A stretch of DNA of 13,499 bases from DAOTZU01 sp034433995 (GTDB lineage: Bacteria; Chloroflexota; Anaerolineae; UBA1429): assembly GCA_034433995.1 (NCBI GenBank), contig DAOTZU010000070.1, forward strand, positions 1 through 13,499, given 5' to 3'. Shown piece after piece: positions 1 to 6,645 of this stretch (positions are counted from its first letter, which is position 1; every line of letters starts with the position of its first letter). Under the pieces are notes generated by a model. The model was not told where the DNA came from and ran no database searches. It saw only the letters and a list, made by a program, of their open reading frames with translations. The position numbers and the translations under genes are program-made.

Positions 1-295
1 CTGCGGCGAGGAGGGCATCGGTCACCAGGCGATTGAGGCGCTGGGCAGCGGCGCTGGTCTCGGCGTAACCCCGCCAATCCTCCAGATGGCCCTCATGCAC
101 ATGATACTTGTCGGCCACAAAATGGCCAAAGGAGCCGCTGCCATGCCCCAGGACGAGCTGCAGATCCGGCCGAGCCTCCAGGGCGGCGGCGATCTCTTTG
201 GCCAGCCGCTCAATGATGGCCGGGCGAGGGGTCTCGAAGCGACGTTTGTCGGTGATCAAAGAACCACCCAGCTTGAGAAAGACCAGCTCACTCAA
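1..295 (-). CDS. Isopentenyl phosphate kinase, N-terminal part (3' end outside window)
   Basis: Amino acid kinase family protein that would phosphorylate isopentenyl phosphate to isopentenyl diphosphate with ATP, the last step of the archaeal-type mevalonate route. The 98 visible residues begin MSELVFLKLGGSLITDK, the family's glycine-rich N-terminal strand and loop. HGSGSFGH at residues 51-58 ends in the histidine (His58) that characterises isopentenyl phosphate kinases against other amino acid kinases. The TTG start at 295 is chosen because it puts KLGG at residue 8 and has a GGAGGT ribosome-binding site (304-309) 8 nt upstream. An in-frame ATG at 311-313 would place that site inside the gene. 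The start overlaps the DUF126 gene by 8 bp, so the two are probably translationally coupled. The C-terminal two thirds lie beyond position 1, so the nucleotide-binding part cannot be inspected. Another small-molecule kinase of the family is possible, but the neighbours argue against it. Confidence 0.9.
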   Translation of the reverse strand, partial: MSELVFLKLGGSLITDKRRFETPRPAIIERLAKEIAAALEARPDLQLVLGHGSGSFGHFVADKYHVHEGHLEDWRGYAETSAAAQRLNRLVTDALLAA

Positions 296-677
296 AGTGA
301 ACCACCTCCCCATCCACGCGCACGCGCATGCCACTGCGCAAAAGGCGGATATCCACCTGATCGAGCATGGGGATCTGGGCGATTAGGGCTCCCACGGCGA
401 CGATGGGCTCACTTTCGGCGTTGATGATGGCCCGCGGCGCCAGCCCCGCTTTGGCCAAACGATAGAGGATGTATGAACCCACCGTGCTGCCTTTGCCCTG
501 AGGAAAGACCAAAATGGCATCCTTTACGCATTGGCCCTCCAGCGGGTGTCCCCGCTCCACCACGATGCCGGTCTCTGGGTCCACCCCGCCGAGGAAGCTC
601 AAGGGTTGATCGCTGACCAGGGCGATCCCCTCCGCCCGGCCGGCGACGATCACTCTGCCGCGCAACGCCCCTTTCAC
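288..677 (-). CDS. Phosphomevalonate dehydratase (aconitase X) small subunit, DUF126 family
   Basis: Swivel-domain subunit that pairs with the AcnX large subunit to dehydrate a hydroxy acid, here probably (R)-5-phosphomevalonate to trans-anhydromevalonate 5-phosphate. The 129 residues are close to the usual length of separate DUF126 proteins. Family segments seen are FLGGVDPETG (28-37), the glycine/serine loop FPQGKGSTVGSY (58-69), in which Ser64 is the probable active-site serine, and NAESEPIVAVGALIAQIP (86-103). The reading frame stays open upstream to 860 through the palindromic repeats. The GTG at 675-677 is preferred because a GGAGG site at 685-689 sits 7 nt before it and the family similarity begins there. 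It is separated from its large-subunit gene by a 436-bp repeat array and overlaps the kinase gene downstream by 8 bp. A cis-3-hydroxyproline dehydratase subunit is the main alternative; the UbiD and kinase neighbours favour mevalonate. Confidence 0.9.
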   Translation of the reverse strand: MKGALRGRVIVAGRAEGIALVSDQPLSFLGGVDPETGIVVERGHPLEGQCVKDAILVFPQGKGSTVGSYILYRLAKAGLAPRAIINAESEPIVAVGALIAQIPMLDQVDIRLLRSGMRVRVDGEVVHFE

Positions 678-684
678 CTCATCT

Positions 685-689
685 CCTCC
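685..689 (-). promoter_or_regulatory. Ribosome-binding site that fixes the GTG start of the DUF126 gene
   Basis: GGAGG on the minus strand, 7 nt upstream of the GTG at 677. It is the only good site near the point where DUF126 similarity begins. It lies outside the repeated units, so the small subunit has its own translation start despite the array in front of it. Confidence 0.7.
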
Positions 690-702
690 GGCACCCCGTA
701 CC

Positions 703-780
703 CCCCTCACCCTCCCCTCTCCCCTGCGGGGAGAGGGGCCGCACCTTCCTCTCCCCCTGGGGGAGAGGCTAGGTGAGGGG
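703..780. repeat. Palindromic element, copy 1 (78 bp)
   Basis: The ends CCCCTCACC (703-711) and GGTGAGGGG (772-780) are perfect inverted repeats. Between them are two further hairpins: CCTCTCCCC/GGGGAGAGG (716-724 with 728-736) and CCTCTCCCCC/GGGGGAGAGG (748-757 with 759-768). A single strand could fold into a three-way junction with one closing stem and two arms. No transposase is present, so if mobile it would be a REP- or MITE-like passenger. This copy has GGCCG where copies 2 and 3 have GTACG between the two hairpins. Confidence 0.85.
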
Positions 781-862
781 GGGAATGTCCATCTTGTCAC
801 CCCCAGCGACCGCTCAACGCCGCCTGCAGACAAGGCCATAGCACTTATCGCCGCCATCATTC

Positions 863-940
863 CCCCTCACCCTCCCCTCTCCCCTGCGGGGAGAGGGTAC
901 GCACCTTCCTCTCCCCCTGGGGGAGAGGCTAGGTGAGGGG
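863..940. repeat. Palindromic element, copy 2 (78 bp)
   Basis: Same length and architecture as the copy at 703-780, with outer CCCCTCACC/GGTGAGGGG arms and two internal GC-rich hairpins. It is identical to the third copy as far as I can compare by eye. The spacer after it has lost single bases relative to its neighbours (TCTGTCACC for TCTTGTCACC, and CAGCACC for CAGCGACC). Confidence 0.85.
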
Positions 941-1019
941 GGAATGTCCATCTGTCACCCCCAGCACCGCTCAACGCCGCCTGCAGACAAGGCCATAACG
1001 CTTATCGCCGCCATCATTC

Positions 1020-1097
1020 CCCCTCACCCTCCCCTCTCCCCTGCGGGGAGAGGGTACGCACCTTCCTCTCCCCCTGGGGGAGAGGCTAGGTGAGGGG
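1020..1097. repeat. Palindromic element, copy 3 (78 bp), next to the AcnX stop codon
   Basis: Same architecture as the other two copies. It ends 16 bp beyond the AcnX stop codon (1114-1116) in the direction of transcription, so its hairpins would form directly at the 3' end of the AcnX message. No run of U follows on the minus strand, so it is not a classical intrinsic terminator. It could still cause pausing or protect the mRNA end. Confidence 0.85.
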
Positions 1098-1113
1098 GGG
1101 AATGTCCATCTTG

Positions 1114-2361
1114 TCACCCCCAGCGACCGCTCAACGCCGCTTGCAAACACTTTTCCAAAGAGCCAAAACGCACTTGGAGCCCGGCATGGGGCAGGGCATA
1201 GGCGGCCATCTTGGCCGAGTTGGTGGCCAAGGTGCGATAAGAGAGCTCGGCCATGGGGGCCACCACCACGCAGCCATCGGCCACCACCAGACCGCCGGCC
1301 TCCTCAATCACCTGCACCCAACCCTGCGCCTCGGCCTGTTGGCGCGCCTGGCGCGAGGTGGTCACCCACAGGGCGCTCGCCAACCTCCGGCCGCCGATGC
1401 CTTGGGCCACCGCCTCAATTTCGGCCACCGAGGCATGAGGACAGCCGATGACCACCAAGTCAATCTGGGAAACCGGCGCGTTCAGCTCCGCCACGGCCGG
1501 CTCCAGGCTCTCCACCTGCAAGCTGGGAAGGCCCGGCGGGAGGAGATCGTCCCGCTGGCGGGCCTCCGGCGTGACGCCCTCCACATGATACAGGGCCACC
1601 GCGCCGCTTGCGGCCAAGGCCGCCCCCAGCAGCTTGAGGGCATCCACCACAGGCGCCCGTTCCAGCTGTTGGAGGGCGGCGCCATCCACCGGGGGCAGTT
1701 CCAATCCCTGAAAATACGGGATGCCGCTCCCCACCTGCCGCCCCACCCAATAGCCCAGGGCGGCGAACTCGTGGGGCGCCCGCACCGAACAGCGCACCTC
1801 CACCCGATGGGTGGCGCGCCGACGGGCATCCAGATGGAATCCGTACACCGCCGTGCGCCCACAGATGGCCGCGGCCAAGGCACTGGGGCCGCCCTCACGG
1901 TTGGTGCGCGCCCCCAAGATAGCGTTGGCAAACACCACCGCCGAAGATTCGCTCCACGCCACATGGTCGCCATAGGCGGGCACATTGCCCACCAAATAGG
2001 GCGTGCAGGTGCAGGTAGGCTGGATGCCCATAGCCGTATACGCCGCCACCACCTCCATCTGCTGCCGCGCAAACGCTTCCGCAATGCCCATACGCCGCCA
2101 GGCTTGCAAATCCATGCCGGCGGGGTTCAACGTGGTGGGCACCCGCACCCGGGCTCCGGCGGCAGCCCAATCCTGCAAGAACTCGAGCCCGGCCGCGCCC
2201 AGATTGCGGTAGCTGACCCCCGCTACCTGCACGCTGCTCACCGGCACCAGCCGCTCGGCGCCATAAATGCGCCCCAAGGTGACAACGATCTCCATCGCCC
2301 GCCGCACGGCCTCGCCCTCGGCGCCCGCCAAAAGTGCCTCTTCCTCCGCCGTGAGCTTCAT
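1114..2361 (-). CDS. acnX: Phosphomevalonate dehydratase (aconitase X) large catalytic subunit
   Basis: Fe-S dehydratase of the AcnX (DUF521) family, 415 residues, near the usual length for the separate subunit. With the DUF126 subunit it probably converts 5-phosphomevalonate to trans-anhydromevalonate 5-phosphate. Family segments are VPTTLNPAGMD (74-84), TCTCTPYL (116-123), the block WSESSAVVFANAILGARTN (136-154) and NREGGPSALAAAICG (154-168). Candidate cluster cysteines are Cys117 or Cys119, Cys307 in GCPH, and Cys364 in ADGCVVVAP. The ATG at 2361 follows AAGGAGG and overlaps the UbiD stop codon as ATGA, so translation is probably coupled. The stop lies at the edge of a repeat array that carries copies of this gene's last 12 codons. 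Other AcnX enzymes act on cis-3-hydroxyproline; the mevalonate assignment rests mainly on the neighbouring UbiD and isopentenyl phosphate kinase genes. Confidence 0.92.
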   Translation of the reverse strand: MKLTAEEEALLAGAEGEAVRRAMEIVVTLGRIYGAERLVPVSSVQVAGVSYRNLGAAGLEFLQDWAAAGARVRVPTTLNPAGMDLQAWRRMGIAEAFARQQMEVVAAYTAMGIQPTCTCTPYLVGNVPAYGDHVAWSESSAVVFANAILGARTNREGGPSALAAAICGRTAVYGFHLDARRRATHRVEVRCSVRAPHEFAALGYWVGRQVGSGIPYFQGLELPPVDGAALQQLERAPVVDALKLLGAALAASGAVALYHVEGVTPEARQRDDLLPPGLPSLQVESLEPAVAELNAPVSQIDLVVIGCPHASVAEIEAVAQGIGGRRLASALWVTTSRQARQQAEAQGWVQVIEEAGGLVVADGCVVVAPMAELSYRTLATNSAKMAAYALPHAGLQVRFGSLEKCLQAALSGRWG

Positions 2362-3704
2362 GGCCCTCCTTTGGCCGGCCGGAGATAGGGCGCCGGATCC
2401 AGCGGCTCATAGCCGATGGTGCGAAACGCCTCCGGATCCTTGGGGCCGGCGGGCGTATCCCAAGGGATGGTCGCATCCAGCCCCATCTTGGCCGTGCGCG
2501 ATTTTTGCCCCGGCACATGGCGGGCCGAAGGATCCAACGAGCTGCTGGGCTGATCGTACAGCACCACCAAGTCACGATCCGCCTGGAACCGGGTGGCGAT
2601 GGCCCATTCCACCTCTTCCATATTATACACGTCCACATCCTCGTCCACCACCACCACATGCTTCAAGGAACCGTGCCCCCGGAAGGCGGCCTCGATGGCC
2701 CGTTTGCCGTCGTCCGGGGCGGCTTTGGCGATCTGCACCACGGCGTGGAGCCAATGGCCGCCGCCGGGGGTGATGACCACATTGCGACAAGCGCAGACCT
2801 GGCTCACGGCATCGAAAATGGTTGGCTCGCGGGGCAACCCCATGAGCAAGCGATGCTCCAACCCGCCGGGGAGCAAAGCTTGGTACAACGGATCGCGCCG
2901 ATGGGTGATGCGCTCCACCACAAAATAGGGCTGCTGGCGGATAAAATCTCGCGTGCGCGTCAGATCCACAAAGGGCCCCTCAGGGCCTAAGGCCTGGGTC
3001 AGATGTCCCTCCAAGACGATCTCGCTCTCGGCGGGGATCTCGATCTCTGGATAGGTAAGCGCAGGCACCGTGGGAGTGGGCGCCAGAGCGTTGGCGATGG
3101 CCAGCTCATCCACTCCCGGCGCCGGCGACATGGCCGCCGCCAGTTGCACCGCCGGCGGCGCGCCCACGCAAACCACCATGGGCAGATCGCCCTGCGCCTT
3201 GAGCCAAGCGGTGTGGGTGCCCCGGCCCTCCACCAAGCGGGCGGTGAAGGCGTTGCGCCCCACCTTCATCAGGCGGTGAAAGGCCAGGTTGCGCCCCAAG
3301 TCTGGATCGCGAATGATGGCCACGCCGGAGGTGATGTAAGGGCCGCCGTCGCCGGGCAGGTGGGTCAAGAGGGGGAGAAGGTCCAAATTGACTTCCTCCA
3401 GCACCACCTCCTGGCACGGAGCGGCCATCACCCGTGGCGGGGGCACCGGCCGGCGCAAGGCTCGCAAAAGGGCGGGGATCAATTCCCCCTCCGCCACCCC
3501 CAGGGCCAGAGCGAAATAGGCGCGCCGGGAACACAGCCCCGCCACCACGCGGCCAGGCCAGCCACGCACCCGCTCAAAGACGGTGATCTCCTCTCCCAAG
3601 GCGGCGACCACCCGGGCCAGCTCCAGATGGGGATCCACCGGCACCGCGACGTGGCGCACCCAGCCCCTGGCCTCCGCCGCAGCCAGCAAGCTTCTAACGT
3701 CCAT
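2358..3704 (-). CDS. UbiD-family decarboxylase, probable trans-anhydromevalonate 5-phosphate decarboxylase
   Basis: Prenylated-FMN-dependent decarboxylase of 448 residues. In this context it would convert trans-anhydromevalonate 5-phosphate to isopentenyl phosphate. Recognisable UbiD segments are PYITSGVAIIRDPDLGRN (122-139), HRLMKVGRN (143-151, flavin-site region), PAESEIVLEG (224-233), GPEGPFVDLTRTRDF (240-254) containing the acidic active-site stretch, and the C-terminal VVVDEDVDVYNMEEVEWA (351-368) and KMGLDATIPW (406-415). The frame stays open to 3860. ATG 3704 is chosen because GGAGG at 3711-3715 lies 6 nt upstream and the upstream extension looks like antisense shadow of RNase Z. The start overlaps the end of RNase Z by 11 bp, and the stop overlaps the AcnX start by 4 bp. 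The cofactor needs a UbiX prenyltransferase, which is not in the window. Substrate is inferred from context; UbiD enzymes act on many acids. Confidence 0.92.
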   Translation of the reverse strand: MDVRSLLAAAEARGWVRHVAVPVDPHLELARVVAALGEEITVFERVRGWPGRVVAGLCSRRAYFALALGVAEGELIPALLRALRRPVPPPRVMAAPCQEVVLEEVNLDLLPLLTHLPGDGGPYITSGVAIIRDPDLGRNLAFHRLMKVGRNAFTARLVEGRGTHTAWLKAQGDLPMVVCVGAPPAVQLAAAMSPAPGVDELAIANALAPTPTVPALTYPEIEIPAESEIVLEGHLTQALGPEGPFVDLTRTRDFIRQQPYFVVERITHRRDPLYQALLPGGLEHRLLMGLPREPTIFDAVSQVCACRNVVITPGGGHWLHAVVQIAKAAPDDGKRAIEAAFRGHGSLKHVVVVDEDVDVYNMEEVEWAIATRFQADRDLVVLYDQPSSSLDPSARHVPGQKSRTAKMGLDATIPWDTPAGPKDPEAFRTIGYEPLDPAPYLRPAKGGP

Positions 3705-4641
3705 CGCCCGCCTCCATCTTGTGCACGCCATCCCTGGTGATGCGGTAAGCCTCCAGATCCCGGGGGACGATGGTTTGGGGGAAAATGGCCCGCGCCTCGC
3801 GCAGAATATCCCGCTCCGAGTAGCGCCGCGAGAGATGTACCAGAAAAAGGTTGCGCACATTGGCGGTCAGGGCCAGCTCGGCCGCCTTGGCCGCGGTGAG
3901 GTGGCCAAAACGCTCGGCCATCTCCGCCTCGGCGGAGGTATAGGTGGCCTCGATAACCAAAGCGTCGGCCTCGCGGCAGACCTCCACCAGATCATGGGTG
4001 CGGCCGGCATCGCCCACGTAGACCAGCTTGGTGCCCCTGATCTCCGGCCCCAACACCTGTTCCGGCTGCACGACGGTGCCATCGGCCAGGGTGATGGTCT
4101 GGCCCTCCACCAGGCGTTTGCGCTCCGGCCCCCGGGGCACACCCAACCGGTCGGCCTCCTCAGCCAAAAAAGGCCGGCGACTCCGCTCCTCAAAAAGATA
4201 GCCAAAACACCCCGGCCCCCGATGGGAGACGGGGAAGGCGGTGATGGTCATTTGCTCATCTTCCCAGATGATCCCCGCCGAGATGGGGACGAAATCGAGG
4301 TTCATCTCCGCCTCGCCGCTGCGCAACACCACCTTCATCAGGTCCTCCACCCGCTGCAGCGCCCAAGGTCCGCCATAGATGGTGAGAGTGTCGATGGATT
4401 CCCAGCGGCTAAAGGTGGAGACCAGGCCTCCCAAGCCAAGGATGTGGTCGAGATGGCCGTGGGTCAAGAGGACCTTGTCCAATTTGCGAAAACCCATGCC
4501 GCTGCAGAGAAGCTGTCGTTGGGTTCCCTCGCCGCAATCGATGAGAAAGCGCTGATCGCGGTACAGCACCAACGCGGCCGATAATCCGCGCTCGATGGAT
4601 GGCGCCGAGGCAGAGGTGCCCAGGAAGACGATCTCGAACAT
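3694..4641 (-). CDS. rnz: Ribonuclease Z (tRNA 3'-processing endonuclease)
   Basis: Metallo-beta-lactamase-fold endonuclease of 315 residues that removes tRNA 3' trailers. The N-terminus MFEIVFLGTSASAPS is typical. The metal motif HGHLDH is at 61-66, followed by His140 (FPVSH), Asp211 (YVGDAGRTHD), His247 (FGHLTAAKAAELA) and His269 (LVHLSRRY). The flexible-arm region around 160-190 contains GVPRGPERKRLVEG and then LADGTVV, the pattern that separates RNase Z from other members of the fold. The ATG at 4641 is preceded by AAAAGGA about 10 nt upstream. The gene lies 23 bp after the nitrilase gene and overlaps the UbiD start by 11 bp, so it is probably transcribed with the isoprenoid genes. No functional link between tRNA processing and the mevalonate pathway is known to me; shared transcription may be incidental. 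Confidence 0.93.
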   Translation of the reverse strand: MFEIVFLGTSASAPSIERGLSAALVLYRDQRFLIDCGEGTQRQLLCSGMGFRKLDKVLLTHGHLDHILGLGGLVSTFSRWESIDTLTIYGGPWALQRVEDLMKVVLRSGEAEMNLDFVPISAGIIWEDEQMTITAFPVSHRGPGCFGYLFEERSRRPFLAEEADRLGVPRGPERKRLVEGQTITLADGTVVQPEQVLGPEIRGTKLVYVGDAGRTHDLVEVCREADALVIEATYTSAEAEMAERFGHLTAAKAAELALTANVRNLFLVHLSRRYSERDILREARAIFPQTIVPRDLEAYRITRDGVHKMEAGDGR

Positions 4642-4664
4642 GCAAGGGGCATCCTTTTCTCAGG

Positions 4665-5753
4665 TTACTGACCAGGCACACCCGTCGGGTTGCGGGCGCT
4701 CTGGGCATAGGCCGCCGGCAAATAGCGGCGATAAAGGGCCAGATTGAAAGCGGATCCATAGGAGCCACGATAGCGGCGCAAAAGCTCTAGATCGAGGGTG
4801 GCACAGAATACTTCTTCGGTATCGCCGGTGCGCGCCTGGGCGATGATGCCGTCGCCGTGCGGCGTGAGGGCCAACGGCGCGTAAACGCCGCTGCGCCCGC
4901 CGAACTCGTTGCCCAGGATGCGCCCCACCATAAGGCAATGGATGCCATACGCGGGGCTCTCTTGCACGCGGCTCCACACTCCCCTGGCCTGGGTGTAGAA
5001 ATTGTAACGCGCCGCGTCGGCCGCCGGATCTAGGATAATCTCCGCGCCCTGCAGCCAGGCGATGCGGATCGGCTCAAAATAGGTATGGTCCATGCAGATG
5101 GGCGCCGCCAGCCGACCGCAGGGCGTCGTCACCACCTGAATCTCCTCGCCACGGCTCAGCCCCCAAAGGGCCTCGGTGGGAAAGAGGTGCGTCTTGCGCT
5201 GGGCCAAAAGCAGGGTGCCATCGGGGCCGTACAGGTGGGCCTCTTTGTACACCCGGCCCGCCTCATCCAGGGCCAAAGTGCTGCCGGCCAGGATATACGC
5301 CCGCCCCAAACGCGCCAGGGTGGAGAAGGTGAGCTGGTGCACCGCCCGGGCCGCCGGGGCCAAGACGCGGAACAAGGTGAGCACCGGCGCCTCCCCTTGG
5401 CGCACCGCATCGCCGGGAGAGGCTTGGCCACCTCCCGCCAGAAGGCGCTCAAGGAAAGGGATCAGCCCCGCCAAAGGGTAACTGCCGGTGTCCTCCGGAA
5501 AGACCAAGAGCTGGGCCCCCTCTTTGAGGGCCTGGCGGCAGAGCCTGGCCATGTGGGCCGCGTAATCTGCAGCACGGGCAAAGAGCCGCCCTTCCAGTTG
5601 CACCACTCCCACCCGCACACTGCGCCCATCGGGGGGCTGCGCTGGGAGCAAAACCTCCCGTTCCAGTTGGTCCTGCAGCGCCCCCAAATGCGCCCGGGCC
5701 CGCAACGCCTGCTGCGCCACCTTCAGGGGCAAATCTTGCCACAGCGGACTCAT
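4665..5753 (-). CDS. Carbon-nitrogen hydrolase (nitrilase superfamily), catalytic triad intact
   Basis: Nitrilase-fold hydrolase of 362 residues, probably cytoplasmic (no signal peptide), that should act on an amide, nitrile or carbamoyl group; the substrate is unknown. The Glu-Lys-Cys triad is in place: Glu87 in VFPEDTG, Lys187 in AQRKTHLFPTE and Cys220 in APICMDHTYFEP. An N-terminal extension of about 45 residues precedes the hydrolase domain and looks helical. The ATG at 5753 is chosen over longer in-frame options because it has GGGAG 5 nt upstream and overlaps the stop of the preceding homologue as ATGA. The open frame continues to 5861, but that part is antisense-like. It is clearly paralogous to the gene just upstream: both share the RRGE/SRGE-TTP-GRL region and a C-terminal YRRYLPAAY / YQRYFPAIY segment. 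The ATGA overlap suggests balanced synthesis and perhaps a hetero-oligomer. Confidence 0.87.
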   Translation of the reverse strand: MSPLWQDLPLKVAQQALRARAHLGALQDQLEREVLLPAQPPDGRSVRVGVVQLEGRLFARAADYAAHMARLCRQALKEGAQLLVFPEDTGSYPLAGLIPFLERLLAGGGQASPGDAVRQGEAPVLTLFRVLAPAARAVHQLTFSTLARLGRAYILAGSTLALDEAGRVYKEAHLYGPDGTLLLAQRKTHLFPTEALWGLSRGEEIQVVTTPCGRLAAPICMDHTYFEPIRIAWLQGAEIILDPAADAARYNFYTQARGVWSRVQESPAYGIHCLMVGRILGNEFGGRSGVYAPLALTPHGDGIIAQARTGDTEEVFCATLDLELLRRYRGSYGSAFNLALYRRYLPAAYAQSARNPTGVPGQ

Positions 5754-6637
5754 GGCGACTCCCGGACGGTATAGATGGCCGGGAAATAGCGCTGATAGAG
5801 GGCCTCGTTGCGCATGGCATGGATGGGATAGTGTGCCACCACCTGACGCAACGCCTCCCAATCCAGCTCGACCACCAGGATCTCCTGGCCGTCATCCGCC
5901 ACCGTCTGCGCCAACACGCCGCTCAGATCGGCGGTCAACTCGCAAGGCCCATAACAGGCGGCCCGTCCCCATCTCTGACCCATCACCAGGGCGCTCTCTA
6001 AACCAAAGACCTGGTTGGCCTGCACCTCGCGCCAGAGCCGGCTCATCCACTGCGGTCGGCTATCCTCCGGCCAGATGCCTTGATGCACCAAGATCTCGGC
6101 TCCCAAAAGGCACAGGATGCGGCTCACCTCCGGCATCAGCACATCTTGGCCGAGCACGATGCCCAGCCGGCCCAGGGGCGTGGTGATGACCTCCAAATCC
6201 TCGCCGCGCCGCAACCGCAAGGTTTGCTCCGCCGCCGAAAGATGCGTCTGGCGCTGCCAGCCGACCACCCGCCCCTCCGGCGAGAGGACGGGCACCGCGT
6301 ACCAGATCTTTTCTCCCTCCACCAAGGGCAAGGCGCTGCCCACCAGCCAGAAACCCCAACGGCTGGCCAGCTGCCCATAACGGGCGAGGACCCGCTCCAT
6401 GGCAATGGCCAGAGAGGACAAGGGCGCCGAGAGCATCAGATCCAAAGTGCCCGGAACCCCCAGCTGGCGCCCCAGCTCCCATAAAAAGAACCACCAACCC
6501 CATAGAGCCGGTAAGACCACCAAGCGCACCTGGTGTCGTGCCGCGGCCTCCAAGACTCCCTCCCAGCGGGCAAGGAGGAGATCCTCATCCTCTCGGTCCA
6601 CCTGTTCGGGACGGATAATGCCGATGCGCTGGGTCAT
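5750..6637 (-). CDS. Nitrilase-superfamily homologue lacking all three catalytic residues (probable pseudoenzyme)
   Basis: Nitrilase-like protein of 295 residues that retains the fold but not the chemistry. Aligned with the downstream paralogue, the catalytic Glu becomes Ala44 (VVLPALWG against LLVFPEDTG), Lys becomes Gln130 (GWQRQTHL against AQRKTHL) and Cys becomes Gly163 (TPLGRLGIVLGQD against TPCGRLAAPICMD). The frame is intact, with a ribosome-binding site (GAGGA, 6642-6646) 4 nt before the ATG and no in-frame stops, so it is not a decaying pseudogene. Its stop overlaps the active paralogue's start by 4 bp, and its start is 8 bp after the GNAT stop. Plausible roles are a regulatory or structural partner of the active paralogue, or a ligand-binding protein. 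Conserved tryptophans near the lost Glu (WGWWFFLWE) give an aromatic, hydrophobic pocket. The role is inference; the substitutions are read directly. Confidence 0.85.
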   Translation of the reverse strand: MTQRIGIIRPEQVDREDEDLLLARWEGVLEAAARHQVRLVVLPALWGWWFFLWELGRQLGVPGTLDLMLSAPLSSLAIAMERVLARYGQLASRWGFWLVGSALPLVEGEKIWYAVPVLSPEGRVVGWQRQTHLSAAEQTLRLRRGEDLEVITTPLGRLGIVLGQDVLMPEVSRILCLLGAEILVHQGIWPEDSRPQWMSRLWREVQANQVFGLESALVMGQRWGRAACYGPCELTADLSGVLAQTVADDGQEILVVELDWEALRQVVAHYPIHAMRNEALYQRYFPAIYTVRESP

Positions 6638-6645
6638 GCTGTCCT

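Larger units (their letters stand above)
702..1147. repeat. Tandem array of three units of about 158 bp between the aconitase X subunit genes
   Basis: Three head-to-tail units begin at 702, 862 and 1019. The first two are 160 and 157 bp long; the third follows the same sequence to about 1147, where it runs into the AcnX coding sequence. Each unit is a 78-bp palindromic element followed by about 80 bp of spacer. The spacer carries a near-copy of the last 12 codons of the AcnX gene (797-832 in unit 1, about 955-989 in unit 2, and the real gene end at 1114-1149 in unit 3). Units 1 and 2 then share a further stretch (CAAGGCCATA onward) that differs from the gene. The array fills the whole gap; I see no gene, promoter or U-tract terminator in it. 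The unequal periods, one-base indels and the hairpins argue against a CRISPR. Confidence 0.93.

Noticed and set aside
288..860. Longer DUF126 protein starting at 860 through the repeats
   Set aside because: The extra 61 residues are translated palindromic repeat; a good ribosome-binding site and the family start point to GTG 677.
703..1097. Rho-independent terminators between AcnX and the small subunit gene
   Set aside because: Strong GC hairpins are present, but no U-rich run follows them on either strand.
702..1147. CRISPR array
   Set aside because: Only three units, repeats of 78 bp with near-identical spacers, internal hairpins and no cas genes.
1090..2388. 432-codon open frame on the plus strand opposite AcnX
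   Set aside because: His-, Gly- and Arg-rich low-information translation typical of the antisense of a GC-rich gene; the minus-strand AcnX protein has clear family motifs.
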